In this document: positions 52,826-63,000 of the stretch, piece by piece
How positions within the stretch are numbered: the first letter of the stretch is position 1
Layout of the letters: each line of letters starts with the position of its first letter
From: VAZQ01 sp963817015
Lineage (GTDB): Bacteria > Pseudomonadota > Alphaproteobacteria > Rhizobiales > Xanthobacteraceae
Direction: 5' to 3'
Assembly (NCBI GenBank): GCA_963817015.1
Contig: CAWFMV010000010.1
Location: 496,001 to 560,000, forward strand
Length of the DNA: 64,000 bases
Notes under the pieces: generated by a model
Seen by the model: only the letters and a program-made list of their open reading frames with translations
The model's database searches: none
Told to the model about the DNA's origin: nothing
Position numbers and translations under genes: made by a program

Positions 52826-55800
52826 CTAAGCCGTTCCGGCTTGGTGAAGCTTTCTGCGTTTGAACAGCGCGCTGCTCCACTCGCGCATGCTCTGGAAGGT
52901 GACGTAAAGCATCGGGATCACGAAAATCCCAACGGTGCTCGCAGCGATCATGCCGGCGAAAACCGGTGTACCGACGTCGTGCCGGCTAATCTCCGCGGCG
53001 CCCTGAGCAACCACCAAAGGATAGACGCCGAAGATGAACGCAAACGAGGTCATCATCACCGCGCGAAAACGCATTCTTGCCCCAAGTACTGCCGCTTCCC
53101 TTATGTCCTTGCCCTGCTCGCGCTGGTCCTTGGCGAATTCGACGATCAGGATGCCGTTTTTTGCGGACAACGCGATCAGCACCACCAGGCCAATTTGTGC
53201 GTAGAGATCGAGCGAGAGGCGAAAGAGCAGAATGCCGACGAGCGCGCCCAACACGCCGATAGGCACCGACAACAGCACCGGAAAGGGGATGATCCAACTC
53301 TCGTAGAGCCCGACGAGAAACAGGAACGCGAACAGCACGGCGAGACCAATGAGCGCACCTGTCTGCCCCGCGGCTGAAACCTCCTGATAGGCTGTCCCCG
53401 TCCACTCGAAGCTGTAGCCGGGCGGCAACGTCCGCGCTGATATCTCCGTCATGGCGGCCAGCGCTGTGCCGGAGGACGTGCCCGGCGCCGGCCCACCTTG
53501 GATCGGGATCGCGCGATAGTTGTTGTAGCGCGTGATCACCTGCGGGCCGACGACGATGCGCGCGTTCGCAATCGAGCGCAAAGGAACCGCGTTCCCAAAT
53601 TTGTTGCGCACGTAGATCTGCCACAGCGCCGACACGTCGCGACGGTCGGCCGCCTCGCCCTCGATGTTGACCTGCCAGATGCGTCCGAACAAATTGAAAT
53701 TGTTGATGAAGATGCCGCCCAACGTGGCCTGGAGCGCGTTGAACACCTCGATCACGCTGAGCCCCAGCGCCTGCGCCTTTTCGCGATCAATATCGAGGAA
53801 GATCGAGGGCTTGCTGGCCGTATAGCTCGAAAATACGCGGACAAGCCGGGGGTCGCGATTGGCATTGGCCACCAACCCTTGCATGACGCTGTTCATCTGG
53901 GCAGGTTCCTGTCCCTCCAGAGCTTCGAGGTCGTATTCAAAACCGCCGGTCGTCGACAGTCCGATGATCGGAGGCAGATTGAACGGAATGACCGTCGCGG
54001 TGCGAATTTCTTGTCCTGCACCGAAAATGCGCGCGATCAGTGCTTGCGCGGAGTTGGCCGCGCCGGCACGGTCCGCGAACGGCTTGAGGATCGGAACAAC
54101 CAAGGCCGCGTTGGATTCGTTGGCGCCGTCGATGATCGAAAAGCCGACGACCGTGAACACCTGCTGGACCTGCGGCATGGATTTCAGCAATGCCTCGACC
54201 CGCGAGGCCGCCTCTCCGGTGCGGGAAACAGACGCGTCGTCGGGCAATTGCACGGAGACGAAGAAGGCGCCTTGATCCTCCTCCGGCAAGAAGCCGGTCG
54301 GGGTCCGCAGCGAGACCAAATAAGCACCGGCAGCACACGCGAGAACTATGACCACACTCAAACTCGAAATCCGCACCAGACGCCTCACGACTGATGCATA
54401 CCCGTCACGGACATTGTCGATCCGGCGCAGTACCCAAGCCATCAGACCGCGCCGTCTGCCCTGGTGGCGCAGAAAGACGGCGCACAAGGCGGGGGACAGG
54501 GTCAGCGCAATGACCGCCGAAATCAGCATCGAAACACTGATCGTCACTGCGAATTGCCGGAACAGCGTTCCCGAGACGCCGGGGATGAATGCGACCGGCA
54601 CGAACACCGAGAGCAGCACGAGGGTAATCGCAATGATCGGCGCGGTGATTTCAGTCATCGCCTTTTTCGTAGCCGCAGCGGGGGAGAGTTCCGGCTCCTC
54701 CTCTATCACGCGCTCAACGTTCTCGACGACGACAATGGCATCATCGACCAGAATGCCGATAGCGAGCACCATCGCGAGAAGCGAGATCGTGTTGGCGGAG
54801 TAGCCCAACAACAGCAGAATCGCGAAGCTGCCGATCACGCTGACCGGCACCGCGACCGCGGGAATGAGCGTCGCGCGCAGACTGCCAAGAAAGAAAAATA
54901 CGACGATGATCACGAGAGCGAAGGCGATCCCGAGGGTGATCAACACGTCGTGGATGGTATCCGAAACGAAGGTCGTCGAGTCGTAGTTCACAATGTACTT
55001 GAGGCCCGGCGGAAACTGTCTGCTCAAGCGGTCCATAGCGGCCCGTACCAAGGCGGCGGTCTGGACCGCATTGGCGCCTGGGGCCAGATTGATGCGCAAT
55101 CCAACCGCGGGCCGACCGTCGATACGGCTCTCCACGTCCTGATTCTGGGCGCCGAGCTCCACCCGGGCGACGTCGCGGACGCGCAGCAAAGAGCCATCGG
55201 GATTGGCGCGCAACACAATGCTCGCGAACTGTTCGGGCGTGGTGAGTCGGCCCTGCGTCTGCAGGTTGATTTGAAATTGCTGATCGTTTCCGATCGGGCG
55301 GGCGCCGATCCGGCCGATGGGCGCCTGAATGTTCTGCGCTTGTATCGCGGCGATCACGTCTGCCGGCGTAAGGGCGAGGCTGTCGAGCCGCTTGGTGTCG
55401 AACCAGATGCGCATTGAATAATTGAGCGTGCCGAACAGCCCCGCTTGTCCCACGCCGGGGATGCGCGACAACACGTCGAGCACGTTGATGACGGCGTAGT
55501 TCGAGATAAACAGTGGATCCTGCTCGCCGTTTTCGCTGTAGAGGGCAAGAAATTGCAGGATAGCTGACGATTTCTTCTGAATCGTCAGGCCCTGGAGCTG
55601 CACCTCGGGCGGAAGCTTGGTAAGCGCCGTCTGCACACGGTTGTTGACGTTAACGGTATCGATGTCGGGATCGCTGTCGAGCAGAAAGCTGACCGTCAAG
55701 GTATAGGTACCATCGTCGCCGCTCGCCGACTTCATGTAGATCATTTTGTCCACGCCGACCACCTGCGCCTCGATCGGCTGGGCGACGCTCAATTCGACGA

Positions 55801-55969
55801 CCGCGGCGGACGCGCCCGGATAGGTGGCGGAGACGACCACCTGCGGCGGAACGATGTCGGGAAATTGCGCGACCGGAATGCGCGTCAAGGCCAGCAGCCC
55901 CGCGATCGTGATGACCACGGCAATGACGACCGCGAGCCTTGGACGATCGACGAAGACGGACGAAATCAT
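52826..55969 (-). CDS. RND multidrug efflux permease (AcrB/HAE1 type)
   Basis: Proton-driven inner-membrane pump. The 1047-residue product starts MISSVFVDRPRLAVVIAVVI and has 12 helices and two large periplasmic loops. The proton-relay aspartates are in ILVDDAIVVVENVERV; FLPEEDQGAFFVSVQLPDDA and ARMRFRAVMMTSFAFIFGVYPLV are typical of the HAE1 family. Its ATG overlaps the adaptor stop (ATGA). The outer-membrane factor must be encoded elsewhere. Substrates are probably hydrophobic drugs or solvents. Confidence 0.95.
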   Translation of the reverse strand: MISSVFVDRPRLAVVIAVVITIAGLLALTRIPVAQFPDIVPPQVVVSATYPGASAAVVELSVAQPIEAQVVGVDKMIYMKSASGDDGTYTLTVSFLLDSDPDIDTVNVNNRVQTALTKLPPEVQLQGLTIQKKSSAILQFLALYSENGEQDPLFISNYAVINVLDVLSRIPGVGQAGLFGTLNYSMRIWFDTKRLDSLALTPADVIAAIQAQNIQAPIGRIGARPIGNDQQFQINLQTQGRLTTPEQFASIVLRANPDGSLLRVRDVARVELGAQNQDVESRIDGRPAVGLRINLAPGANAVQTAALVRAAMDRLSRQFPPGLKYIVNYDSTTFVSDTIHDVLITLGIAFALVIIVVFFFLGSLRATLIPAVAVPVSVIGSFAILLLLGYSANTISLLAMVLAIGILVDDAIVVVENVERVIEEEPELSPAAATKKAMTEITAPIIAITLVLLSVFVPVAFIPGVSGTLFRQFAVTISVSMLISAVIALTLSPALCAVFLRHQGRRRGLMAWVLRRIDNVRDGYASVVRRLVRISSLSVVIVLACAAGAYLVSLRTPTGFLPEEDQGAFFVSVQLPDDASVSRTGEAASRVEALLKSMPQVQQVFTVVGFSIIDGANESNAALVVPILKPFADRAGAANSAQALIARIFGAGQEIRTATVIPFNLPPIIGLSTTGGFEYDLEALEGQEPAQMNSVMQGLVANANRDPRLVRVFSSYTASKPSIFLDIDREKAQALGLSVIEVFNALQATLGGIFINNFNLFGRIWQVNIEGEAADRRDVSALWQIYVRNKFGNAVPLRSIANARIVVGPQVITRYNNYRAIPIQGGPAPGTSSGTALAAMTEISARTLPPGYSFEWTGTAYQEVSAAGQTGALIGLAVLFAFLFLVGLYESWIIPFPVLLSVPIGVLGALVGILLFRLSLDLYAQIGLVVLIALSAKNGILIVEFAKDQREQGKDIREAAVLGARMRFRAVMMTSFAFIFGVYPLVVAQGAAEISRHDVGTPVFAGMIAASTVGIFVIPMLYVTFQSMREWSSALFKRRKLHQAGTA

Positions 55970-57207
55970 TTCTTGGCTCCCGAACTCGCGCCGGTTCCGT
56001 TCCCGGTCTGGCTGGGCGAATTGACGCTGGACGCTCCGCCCTGACCCACCGTGGGCGGGATTGCCGGCGTCGGACTGGCGGGGCCGGCCGACACCTCTTG
56101 CCCGGGGCGTACACGCTGCAGGCCTTCGCTGATGACAAGCTCGCCTTCCGATAGTCCGTTCGTGATGACCGCAGTGGACGGGGTCGACTGTCCCAATTGA
56201 ATGCGCTGAATCTGGGCTTTGTTCTGCGCATCGACCACATACACGTAGTCGCCCTGCTGGTCGGACAGGACGGCAGCGCGCGGGATTGCCAGGACGGTGA
56301 TCGGCTGCACGCCCTCGACGAGGACGGTGACGAATTCGCCATCCGTCAGTTCACGAACGGTGGGCTGTCCTGGCTGCGCCGACACCAATACCGGGTTGGG
56401 AAAGACGCCGCGTAGTGTGACCGTATCGGTGTTCTCGCTCACGGTGGGCGATACGTAGTCGGCTCGGCCATCCTGCTGGTAGATCCTGCCGTCCGGCAGC
56501 CGCAGCTTCAGCACCACTGCATTGAAACCGCCCTTGCCAGCATAGCGGTTGCGCAGATCGAGCACGGCGCGCTGCGAAACCGGAAAAATCACGTACATCG
56601 GATCCTGGCTGACGAGCATCGCCAATGTCCCGGTTGTCGGCGATACCACATTGCCTTCGGTAACGCCGCTGCTGCTGATCTTGCCGTCGATAGGGGCGCG
56701 TATTTCGGTGTAGCCGAGATTGATCTCAGCGGTCTTGAGCTGCGCCTTGGCGCCGTCGATCTGCGCCGCCAAGGCGCGTTCGGTGGCGAGCGCGGCATCG
56801 ACAGTCGCTTGCGGTCCGGCACTTTTCTCCAGCAAGTCCCGAGCGCGCGTGAGTGAGATCTGGGCGTTTCGATGCTGCGCATCCAGCTGATCGATGCTGG
56901 CCTTCGCAGCGTCAACCTGAGCCTGAAACGGTGGCTGTTCGAGCTGATAAAGGAGATCGCCTTTTTTGACTTCCGCGCCCTCAACAAACGGCCTCTTCTC
57001 GAGAAACGCTGTAACTCGCGCAACGACGGTGACGCGGCCCACTGCCTGGACCCGACCAACGAATTCATCGGTCTGAGTTATCTGCTGTCGCTCGGCCCGG
57101 ACCACACCTACGGCGGGCGGACCTGCCGGTTGTTGTGCGGCGGCACGACCTGCAAGCCACCCGCCAATCGCCATCAACACAAGAACCGCCGAAAGTCTAT
57201 AAGCCAT
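55966..57207 (-). CDS. RND efflux periplasmic adaptor (membrane fusion protein)
   Basis: The 413-residue product starts MAYRLSAVLVLMAIGGWLAG (signal peptide). It has the lipoyl halves (VVARVTAFLEKRPFVEGAEV, YTEIRAPIDGKISSSGVTEG), a helical hairpin (about 100-165) and a beta-barrel (DPMYVIFPVSQRAVLDLRNR). A Gly/Ser/Pro/Thr-rich tail of about 50 residues follows. A GGAGCAG site supports the start; a longer frame upstream is not homologous. It is the first gene of the pump operon, with no adjacent TetR regulator. Confidence 0.93.
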   Translation of the reverse strand: MAYRLSAVLVLMAIGGWLAGRAAAQQPAGPPAVGVVRAERQQITQTDEFVGRVQAVGRVTVVARVTAFLEKRPFVEGAEVKKGDLLYQLEQPPFQAQVDAAKASIDQLDAQHRNAQISLTRARDLLEKSAGPQATVDAALATERALAAQIDGAKAQLKTAEINLGYTEIRAPIDGKISSSGVTEGNVVSPTTGTLAMLVSQDPMYVIFPVSQRAVLDLRNRYAGKGGFNAVVLKLRLPDGRIYQQDGRADYVSPTVSENTDTVTLRGVFPNPVLVSAQPGQPTVRELTDGEFVTVLVEGVQPITVLAIPRAAVLSDQQGDYVYVVDAQNKAQIQRIQLGQSTPSTAVITNGLSEGELVISEGLQRVRPGQEVSAGPASPTPAIPPTVGQGGASSVNSPSQTGNGTGASSGAKK

Positions 57208-57908
57208 TCGCTGCTCCGGTTGCAGGAACAATAGCAGCCTCAGCAGCTGAACTGCGCAGCATGGGAAGAAGTTCTGGCCGCTATGCGATATCTCGCGTGA
57301 CGCTACATCAAATGGGCGCCGGCACGGATCTTCGCCATCATGCTCCCATCCTCGTGTTCGAGGAATGCAGTGATAGACGAATTCACCGAGCTGGGAAGAA
57401 TCACAGTGGGTGGCGAGGAACATTGTCCGCTGCGCCACTGATCAGGCATGCAGGTGCCGTTTTGCTTTTCCACGACATGTGAATGTGTGGAACCGCCACC
57501 CCCTAGTGGATGTTGCCCTGAACGATTCCATGGCCATCGGAAGGCAGGCCTGATTTTGGTTCAACTGATCTGACCGAACGTATAATCGCAGAGTCAGACC
57601 ACGGTGATAGTCGCGATATCCTTGATGCAGAAATCCATCGCACTTTCGCCCGTCCCCGCCGCGCGTTTTTCCGGCCCGACCTGGTTTTGATACTTCACTA
57701 CCAGGACCTATGCATACTCTACTACTGTCGGCTCTAAAGGCGAGAAATCCCTTATTATCAAGGCTCTTGCTCTCCAAGCGACGTTTGACGCCGCTGTGGT
57801 GGTATCCCGTCGCGGGACCTCCAGATGATTCACGTCACGACCCTGCGGGCTCTAAATGCGTGCGCACACCGGATGAGGTGTGACCGATCAACCCGCAGGA
57901 GATACGCC
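57208..57908. other. Intergenic region upstream of the efflux operon
   Basis: About 700 bases between divergent genes. A minus-strand frame near 57597-57698 could encode a 34-residue peptide (MKYQNQVGPEKRAAGTGES...) but its GTG start has no good ribosome site, so it is not called. No regulator gene or repeat was recognised. Confidence 0.3.
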
Positions 57909-58094
57909 ATGTTCGCCAAAACCGCACTCGCCATCGCAATCGCCATCGCCACTGCATCCAGCGCACTTGCTGCGCCCAAGAAGTACGGCACCAACCCCGC
58001 GAACGACGTGTTCGTTAACGGCAAATACGTCGGCTCTGACCCGGATCCGACTATCCGTTCAACGCTCGCGCGTGACCCTGAAGCGGGCCGGTGA
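57909..58094 (+). CDS. Small exported protein, rhizobial type
   Basis: The 61-residue product has a signal peptide (MFAKTALAIAIAIATASSAL, cleavage at ALA-AP) and a short mature part, KKYGTNPANDVFVNGKYVGS followed by DPDPTIRSTLARDPEAGR. Closely similar short exported proteins ending in DPDxxIRSxLxRD are common in rhizobia, often in many copies, without known function. CAGGAGAT precedes the ATG. Confidence 0.7.
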   Translation: MFAKTALAIAIAIATASSALAAPKKYGTNPANDVFVNGKYVGSDPDPTIRSTLARDPEAGR

Positions 58095-58185
58095 TAGCGA
58101 CCCCATTGCAGCGGCGGCCGGTCGGCCGCCAGCTGCGCACCGTAGTTGATTGTGCCATGTATTTTCTGTTGCCGAGGAGGATGAG

Positions 58186-58494
58186 ATGCGTTGGATATGC
58201 CGCCCGACATCATGGATGCTCGCAACGGTCATTGTTAGCGCGATGACGCATGCTGCGGCTGCGGGCTCGTTCACGCGCGGATGCGCGGCGCGCGACCTGC
58301 AACTGCTCACTGTCATCGAGGAGCGGGAGAACGCCGGATCGATCCCCACCGAAAGAATCAGCGAAGCGTTGCTCGAGATGATGCATGCGCGCATTGTCTG
58401 CTACCAGGGTCAGGTGCTTGATGCGCTGGCGATCTACGACGCCGTTGCGGAGAGCGTTCGGCCAATCCGGTCTGGGCGTGCGGAAATCGAGTGA
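58186..58494 (+). CDS. Hypothetical exported protein
   Basis: The 102-residue product starts at an ATG after GAGGAGGATGAG. It has a signal peptide ending AAAAG and a mature helical domain with three cysteines (FTRGCAARDLQLLTVIEERE, MMHARIVCYQGQVLDALAIY). No family recognised. It follows the small exported protein by 91 bases in the same direction. Confidence 0.6.
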   Translation: MRWICRPTSWMLATVIVSAMTHAAAAGSFTRGCAARDLQLLTVIEERENAGSIPTERISEALLEMMHARIVCYQGQVLDALAIYDAVAESVRPIRSGRAEIE

Positions 58495-58692
58495 GCCGGG
58501 CCGCCCGGGTTCCGTACTTCCTCGGATCGTCTGGGCAAATGAAACCGATTGGAATCGTCAAGGTGGCGGCCTTCGCCGCGAGTGCGGCAGTTGATGCCAC
58601 CACGAGGATCGCGCTGGCACGTGTCGTCGGTGGCGAACATACTCGTCCGCACGCAGAAGCTCGCTCAAGTGCGTCAGCCCGGCAAAGCGGAC

Positions 58693-59557
58693 CTATCGTG
58701 GCGCTTGCTCGTGTTCCAATGCCCACGCCGCAACGTCGCGGCGGCGGGCGAACCAGACGCCGTCGTGCTGCTTGGCGTACTCGAAGCACTGGCGGATCAC
58801 AGGCTGCAAGGTCGGCCGTCCGCCGATGTGACAGTGCAGCGTGATTTCCATCCACTTCGGGGCGCCCGCTTCCCCTTCCGAATAGAGCTGATCGAACGTG
58901 TTCTTGAATCCCTCCCAGATGATGCTCGGGTGGGTTGCGCGGTGCGAGCCACATGGCGAGATCATTCTGAGGAATGTTCGTGCGCGGCATGATCACCATC
59001 GGACCTTGGTCGGTCGCGCGCAGGAACGGCAGGTCGTCGCTCGCGTCGTCGCCGTTCCAGAGATAGCCGAGCTCTTTCAGGATCGAGAGCGTGTGCTGTG
59101 AGCCGGCGCTGCCCGGGCCCGTCCAGCCGACCGGCGGCGCGCCCGCGGCCTGCGTCAGCACGGCGGTGCACCGGCGTATATCCGCCTCCTCTTCCTCGTT
59201 GTCGCGGGGATGGACGTCGTTGACCCATCCGTGACCGTTGATCTCGTGACCAGCCTTGATCACCGCGGCGATGACATTGGGATGCTGCTCGGCGGCTTGT
59301 GCGCTGACCGACATGTTGGCGCGCAGGCCGTAGCGATCGAGGGTTTCCATCAGCCGCCACACGCCCGCCTTCCATCCGTATTCGGCGTATGACAGCGACA
59401 GCGGGCTCGGATTGTTGCCGGCGCGCGCAGCGCCTCCCAGCGTATTGAACTGGCTGCGATAGGTGAACGCCTCGAACGCGAGCCCGACCGACATCGCGAT
59501 CTTCTGGCCCTGGGGCCAGCGCCACTTGCGTGGATAGACAATTGCTGTGTCCGTCAT
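58693..59557 (-). pseudogene. Polysaccharide deacetylase (PuuE-like), frameshifted
   Basis: NodB-fold metal hydrolase. The first part has KIAMSVGLAFEAFTYRSQFN, EYGWKAGVWRLMETLDRYGL, HEINGHGWVND and GWTGPGSAGSQHTLSILKEL. The second (HRATHPSIIWEGFKNTFDQL, KWMEITLHCHIGGRPTLQPV, DGVWFARRRDVAAWALEHE) is in another frame. Dropping one base at 58948 joins AMW to SHRATHPSII. The restored product is about 287 residues. The subfamily acts on cyclic ureides and imides (allantoinase PuuE) rather than chitin-like polymers; exact substrate unknown. Confidence 0.75.
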
Positions 59558-59719
59558 GTCGATCCTCTCCACTACGGTTGTCAGCCAAACTCGCGGAGCC
59601 GGCGTCTGTGACGGTCGGGACCATTGGCTCGAACGCGCGAAGCGCGCATTGGCGACGATTGGCCTTCCATCACAACTGCGATCCAGGGCAGCATAGGGCC
59701 GGACAGGAGAATCGAAATC

Positions 59720-60688
59720 ATGCTGCGCATCGTGTCATCACATTTGCGGCCGCGGCCGCAGCCGCGCCCGCGGCACGCCCAAGACTGGCCGACCCGGCCG
59801 GTCACCATGGTTGTCACGTTTGCCGCCGGCACCGCCGGCGACGTGGTCGGACGCATTCTCTCGGGCCCTCTGGGCGAGGCGCTCGGCGGGACGGTCATCG
59901 TCGACAATGTCCCGGGCGGCGGCGGAATCACCGGCTCCAACCGCGTCGCGAAGGCCGCGCCGGACGGCTATCAGTTCCTGGTCGGAACGGTTGGCACCCA
60001 TGCTATTGCGCCGACCTATACAAGAACCCGCCCTACAACGCCGTAGCCGACTTCGCTCCGGTCGGGCTGCTGCTTGAGCAGCCGATCGTGCTGCTCGCGC
60101 GCAAGGACCTGCCGGCCACCACGCTGCAGGAGTTCGCGGCCTATACGAAGGTCCATCAGGGGACCATGCAATACGGCTCCGGCGGCACCGGGACGGCCAA
60201 TCATCTCGCTTGCGCGCGTCTCAACATGGCGCTGGGCGTCAACGTCGTGCATGTCCCTTACCGCAGCACGTCGGCCATGCAGGACCTGATAGCCGGACGC
60301 ATCGACTACACGTGTAACTTCCTTTCCACGTCGATGGCGCAGATCGAAAGCAAGCAGATCACGGCGATCGGCATCCTGACCAGGACGCGATCGCCGATCT
60401 CTCCGTCGATCATTCCGTTGCATGAGCAGGGGCTGACGGATTTCGATGCCGCGACCTGGAGCGGATTCTTTCTTCCAAACAACACGCCCGCGGCAATCAT
60501 TGCAGAAGCTTAACAGCGCGGCTTCGACCGTGGTCGACACACCGGCGGTGCAGGCACGGCTTCGGGAGATCGGAGCGACCGTGGTCGCGCCGGAGCGCCG
60601 CTCGCCCGCCTACATGCAGACCTTCATCGAGAGCGAGATCAAAAAGTGGGCGGAGCCGATCAAGGCCGCCAACCTGACCGTGAACTGA
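59720..60688 (+). pseudogene. TctC/Bug-type tripartite transporter substrate-binding protein, multiply frameshifted
   Basis: Periplasmic solute-binding protein. Pieces in two frames align to one TctC protein: QDWPTRPVTMVVTFAAGTAG, then IVDNVPGGGGITGSNRVAKA; LYKNPPYNAVADFAPVGLLL; GTANHLACARLNMALGVNVV, IPYRSTSAMQDLIAGRIDY-like sequence; and LNSAASTVVDTPAVQARLRE. Frame changes occur near 60015 (one base lost) and 60503 (one gained, at AAGCTT). Two more probable changes lie near 59730 and 59776, in the Ala-rich signal peptide. Expected length is about 320 residues. Membrane components TctA/TctB are absent here. Confidence 0.75.
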
Positions 60689-60719
60689 AGTTAGCGCAGT
60701 GGCGGAAGGACGTCCGAAC

Positions 60720-60848
60720 GTGGTGGGCGCGTGGTGGATCGCGGTATTCCCCGGCCTCGGAATTTTCATTACCGTGCCCGGGCCGAACCTGCTTGGCGAT
60801 TGGCTGCGTGATCTGCTTGATCCCAAAGGCGAACAGAACCTGCGCTAA
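60720..60848 (+). pseudogene. C-terminal remnant of an OppC/DppC-type ABC permease
   Basis: The frame reads WWIAVFPGLGIFITVPGPNL and then LGDWLRDLLDPKGEQNLR before TAA. This is the conserved end of peptide ABC permeases of the DppC/OppC kind (WxxxFPGxAIxLxVLxFNLLGDGLRDxLDPR). Only about 42 residues remain. It lies between the TctC-type gene and the first hydrolase, marking a past deletion or recombination. Confidence 0.6.
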
Positions 60849-60866
60849 GACCAGAAGAGGAAACTC

Positions 60867-61763
60867 ATGTTTCTGCAGGAGTACGGAGAGAAGTGGGTCG
60901 ATGTCGATGGCATCCGCACGCGATATTTCGAAGCCGGCAGCGGCCGACGAGTGGTGCTGGTGCACGGCGGCACCAAGGGCGATTCCTCCGGTGGGGCCAA
61001 TGCTGAAGACTTCCACCTCAACTTCGCGGAGCTCGCTAAGAAGTTCCACGTGATCTCGGTCGATCGGCTCGGCCAGGGCTACACCGACAATCCCAAGCGC
61101 GACGAGGACTGGACTATGGCGGCATCGGTCCGCCACTTCGTGGGCTTCCTCATGGCGCTGGATAAGGGCCCTTATAATGTCGTCGGCCACAGCCGCGGCG
61201 GCTATGTGGTCGCGCGCACCACGCTCGACTATCCGCGCCTGATCGAGAGCTGCGTCCTGATCGACAGAACACAGCCTCACCCGGTCCCGGCCGCAATGAG
61301 ATCGTTTTTGCGACAAACCCTTACAAGGCCGGCACGCTCGAAGCCTCGCGCTGGACCTACGAGAAATATTCCTGCACGACCCAGCACGTGACCAACGCCT
61401 GGATCGAGATGAAGCAGAAGATCACCGAGCTGCCGAAGAACAAGGTTGCGATCGCGAAGATGAAGGATGAGGGCTTCCTGCACACGCGCTTCCTGCCGTC
61501 GCTCGCTCGAGGAAAAGGATGAGTTCTTCTCCAAGCTGGAGACGGTCGGGATGCAGCGCCCGATCATGCTGTTCTGGGGCTACAACGACCCGACCGCGCC
61601 GCTCGATCTCGGCATGGAGCTCTACGATCTGATCGCCAAGAAGCAGCCGCGCACGAGCCTGCACATCGTCAACCAGGCCGGCCATCACAGCTTCCGCGAG
61701 CGGGCCGCCGAGTTCAACCGCGTCGTCACTGAGTTCATCGAGGGGGTGGCCCATGGCAACTGA
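60867..61763 (+). pseudogene. Alpha/beta hydrolase 1, frameshifted
   Basis: The fold is clear: HGG oxyanion loop (VVLVHGGTKGDSSGG), nucleophile elbow GHSRGG, acid region LFWGYNDP and catalytic histidine in NQAGHHSFRE. Frames change near 61285 (one base lost, before NEIVFATNPYKAGTLEASRW) and near 61503 (extra bases at CTCGCTCGAG, before LEEKDEFF). The restored product is about 298 residues and resembles meta-cleavage-product-type hydrolases. It overlaps the next hydrolase at ATGGCAACTGA. Confidence 0.75.
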
Positions 61764-62701
61764 TATGCAACTAGGAAAGACCAGCCGCGGCTGCCCGCAA
61801 CTACGTACCCACCAACGCCGACATGGGCGAGGAGAAGTGGCTCGACGTCAACGGCATCCGCACGCGCTATTTCGACCAGGGCGAGGGCGAACGCGTCGTG
61901 ATGATCCACGGCGCGCAGTTCGGCGCCAGCGACGGCGCGAGCTCGGCCAGGACCTGGGCGCTCAACTTCCCGGTGCTCAAGGCCTGGCACAATGTCATCG
62001 CCTTCGACAAGCTCGGCCAGGGCTACACCGACAATCCGAAATCCGACGCCGACTACACGATGCACGCCATCGTGCAGCACGCCATCGCGCTTTCTCGAGA
62101 AGCTCGGCAAGAAGCCCTACCACCTGGTCGGCCATTCGCGCGGCGGCTATGTCGTGAGCCGGCTCTCGCTGGAGCGGCCCGACCTCGTGAAGACCTGCGT
62201 CTGCGTGTCGTCGGGAAGCCTCTCGCCCGGCACAATCGCGCACGCATCTCGTGTTCAAGGATCCGCCGCAGCCGCAGCTCACGCGCGAATCGATCCGCTG
62301 GTACTGCGAGCGCTATTCCTACAATCCGAAGATCGTCACCGAAGACTGGCTCGACGGCAGCGTCGCGATCGCCGAGACCGAGCGCAACAAGATCGCCGTT
62401 GCCAAGATGAACAAGGACGGCCTGTCGCGAAGGCAGTTCCTGCCGCAGATGGCCAAGCAGAAGAGCGGAGACGCATCGCTGGCTGCTCGAGCGCGGCATG
62501 CCCTGCCCAACGCTGGTGGTCTGGGGCTACAACGATCCGGCCGCCACGCTCGACAACGGCATGCAGCTGATCGAGCTGTTCATGGAGAAGCAGCGCGACA
62601 CCGAGGTCCGCATCTTCAACAAGTCCGGCCACTTCGTGATGCGCGAGCATCCGGCGGCGTTCAACCGGCTCATCGACACCTATGTCAGCGCGCACCGCTG
62701 A
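61753..62701 (+). pseudogene. Alpha/beta hydrolase 2, tandem paralogue, multiply frameshifted
   Basis: Paralogue of the preceding gene: KWLDVNGIRTRYFDQGEGER, VVMIHGAQFGASDG, GHSRGG, VVWGYNDPAATLDNGMQLIE and the histidine in NKSGHFVMRE. Four frame changes (near 61780, 62085, 62238 and 62472), each of one base modulo three, split it into five pieces with no other stop. The site near 62085 can be fixed by aligning VQHAIAFLEKLGKKPY with VRHFVGFLMALDKGPY of hydrolase 1. Expected product is about 314 residues. Confidence 0.75.
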
Positions 62702-63000
62702 CGGCTTTGCACGCGCCCACCATGGCTGAAGCCCAAAGCACCGCTTGGGCAAAAGGTTATATAAGTCGCGCCAACGAGCGCGACGGTTCTCAAAACATAA
62801 GAAAAATTTGAGCGGGGGGGCGGCAAGGCGAAGGCCAAAGAGGTTGCGCCGGCCCAATACTAGGGCCGTCCTAGAGTTTTGTGCCACGACGTATCCAAAT
62901 GTGAGGCAGTTTAAGTACTTTTTTTGAGCGGGCATCAGAGCAATCCAAGAAGAGGATAGCGATCTGCGGCCAGACGTTCTTGGACGTGCATTGCGCGGAT
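62702..63000. other. Intergenic region between convergent genes
   Basis: About 300 bases between the second hydrolase and the amidohydrolase stop. It contains a G8 run near 62814 and no gene. No clean hairpin terminator was found. Confidence 0.3.
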
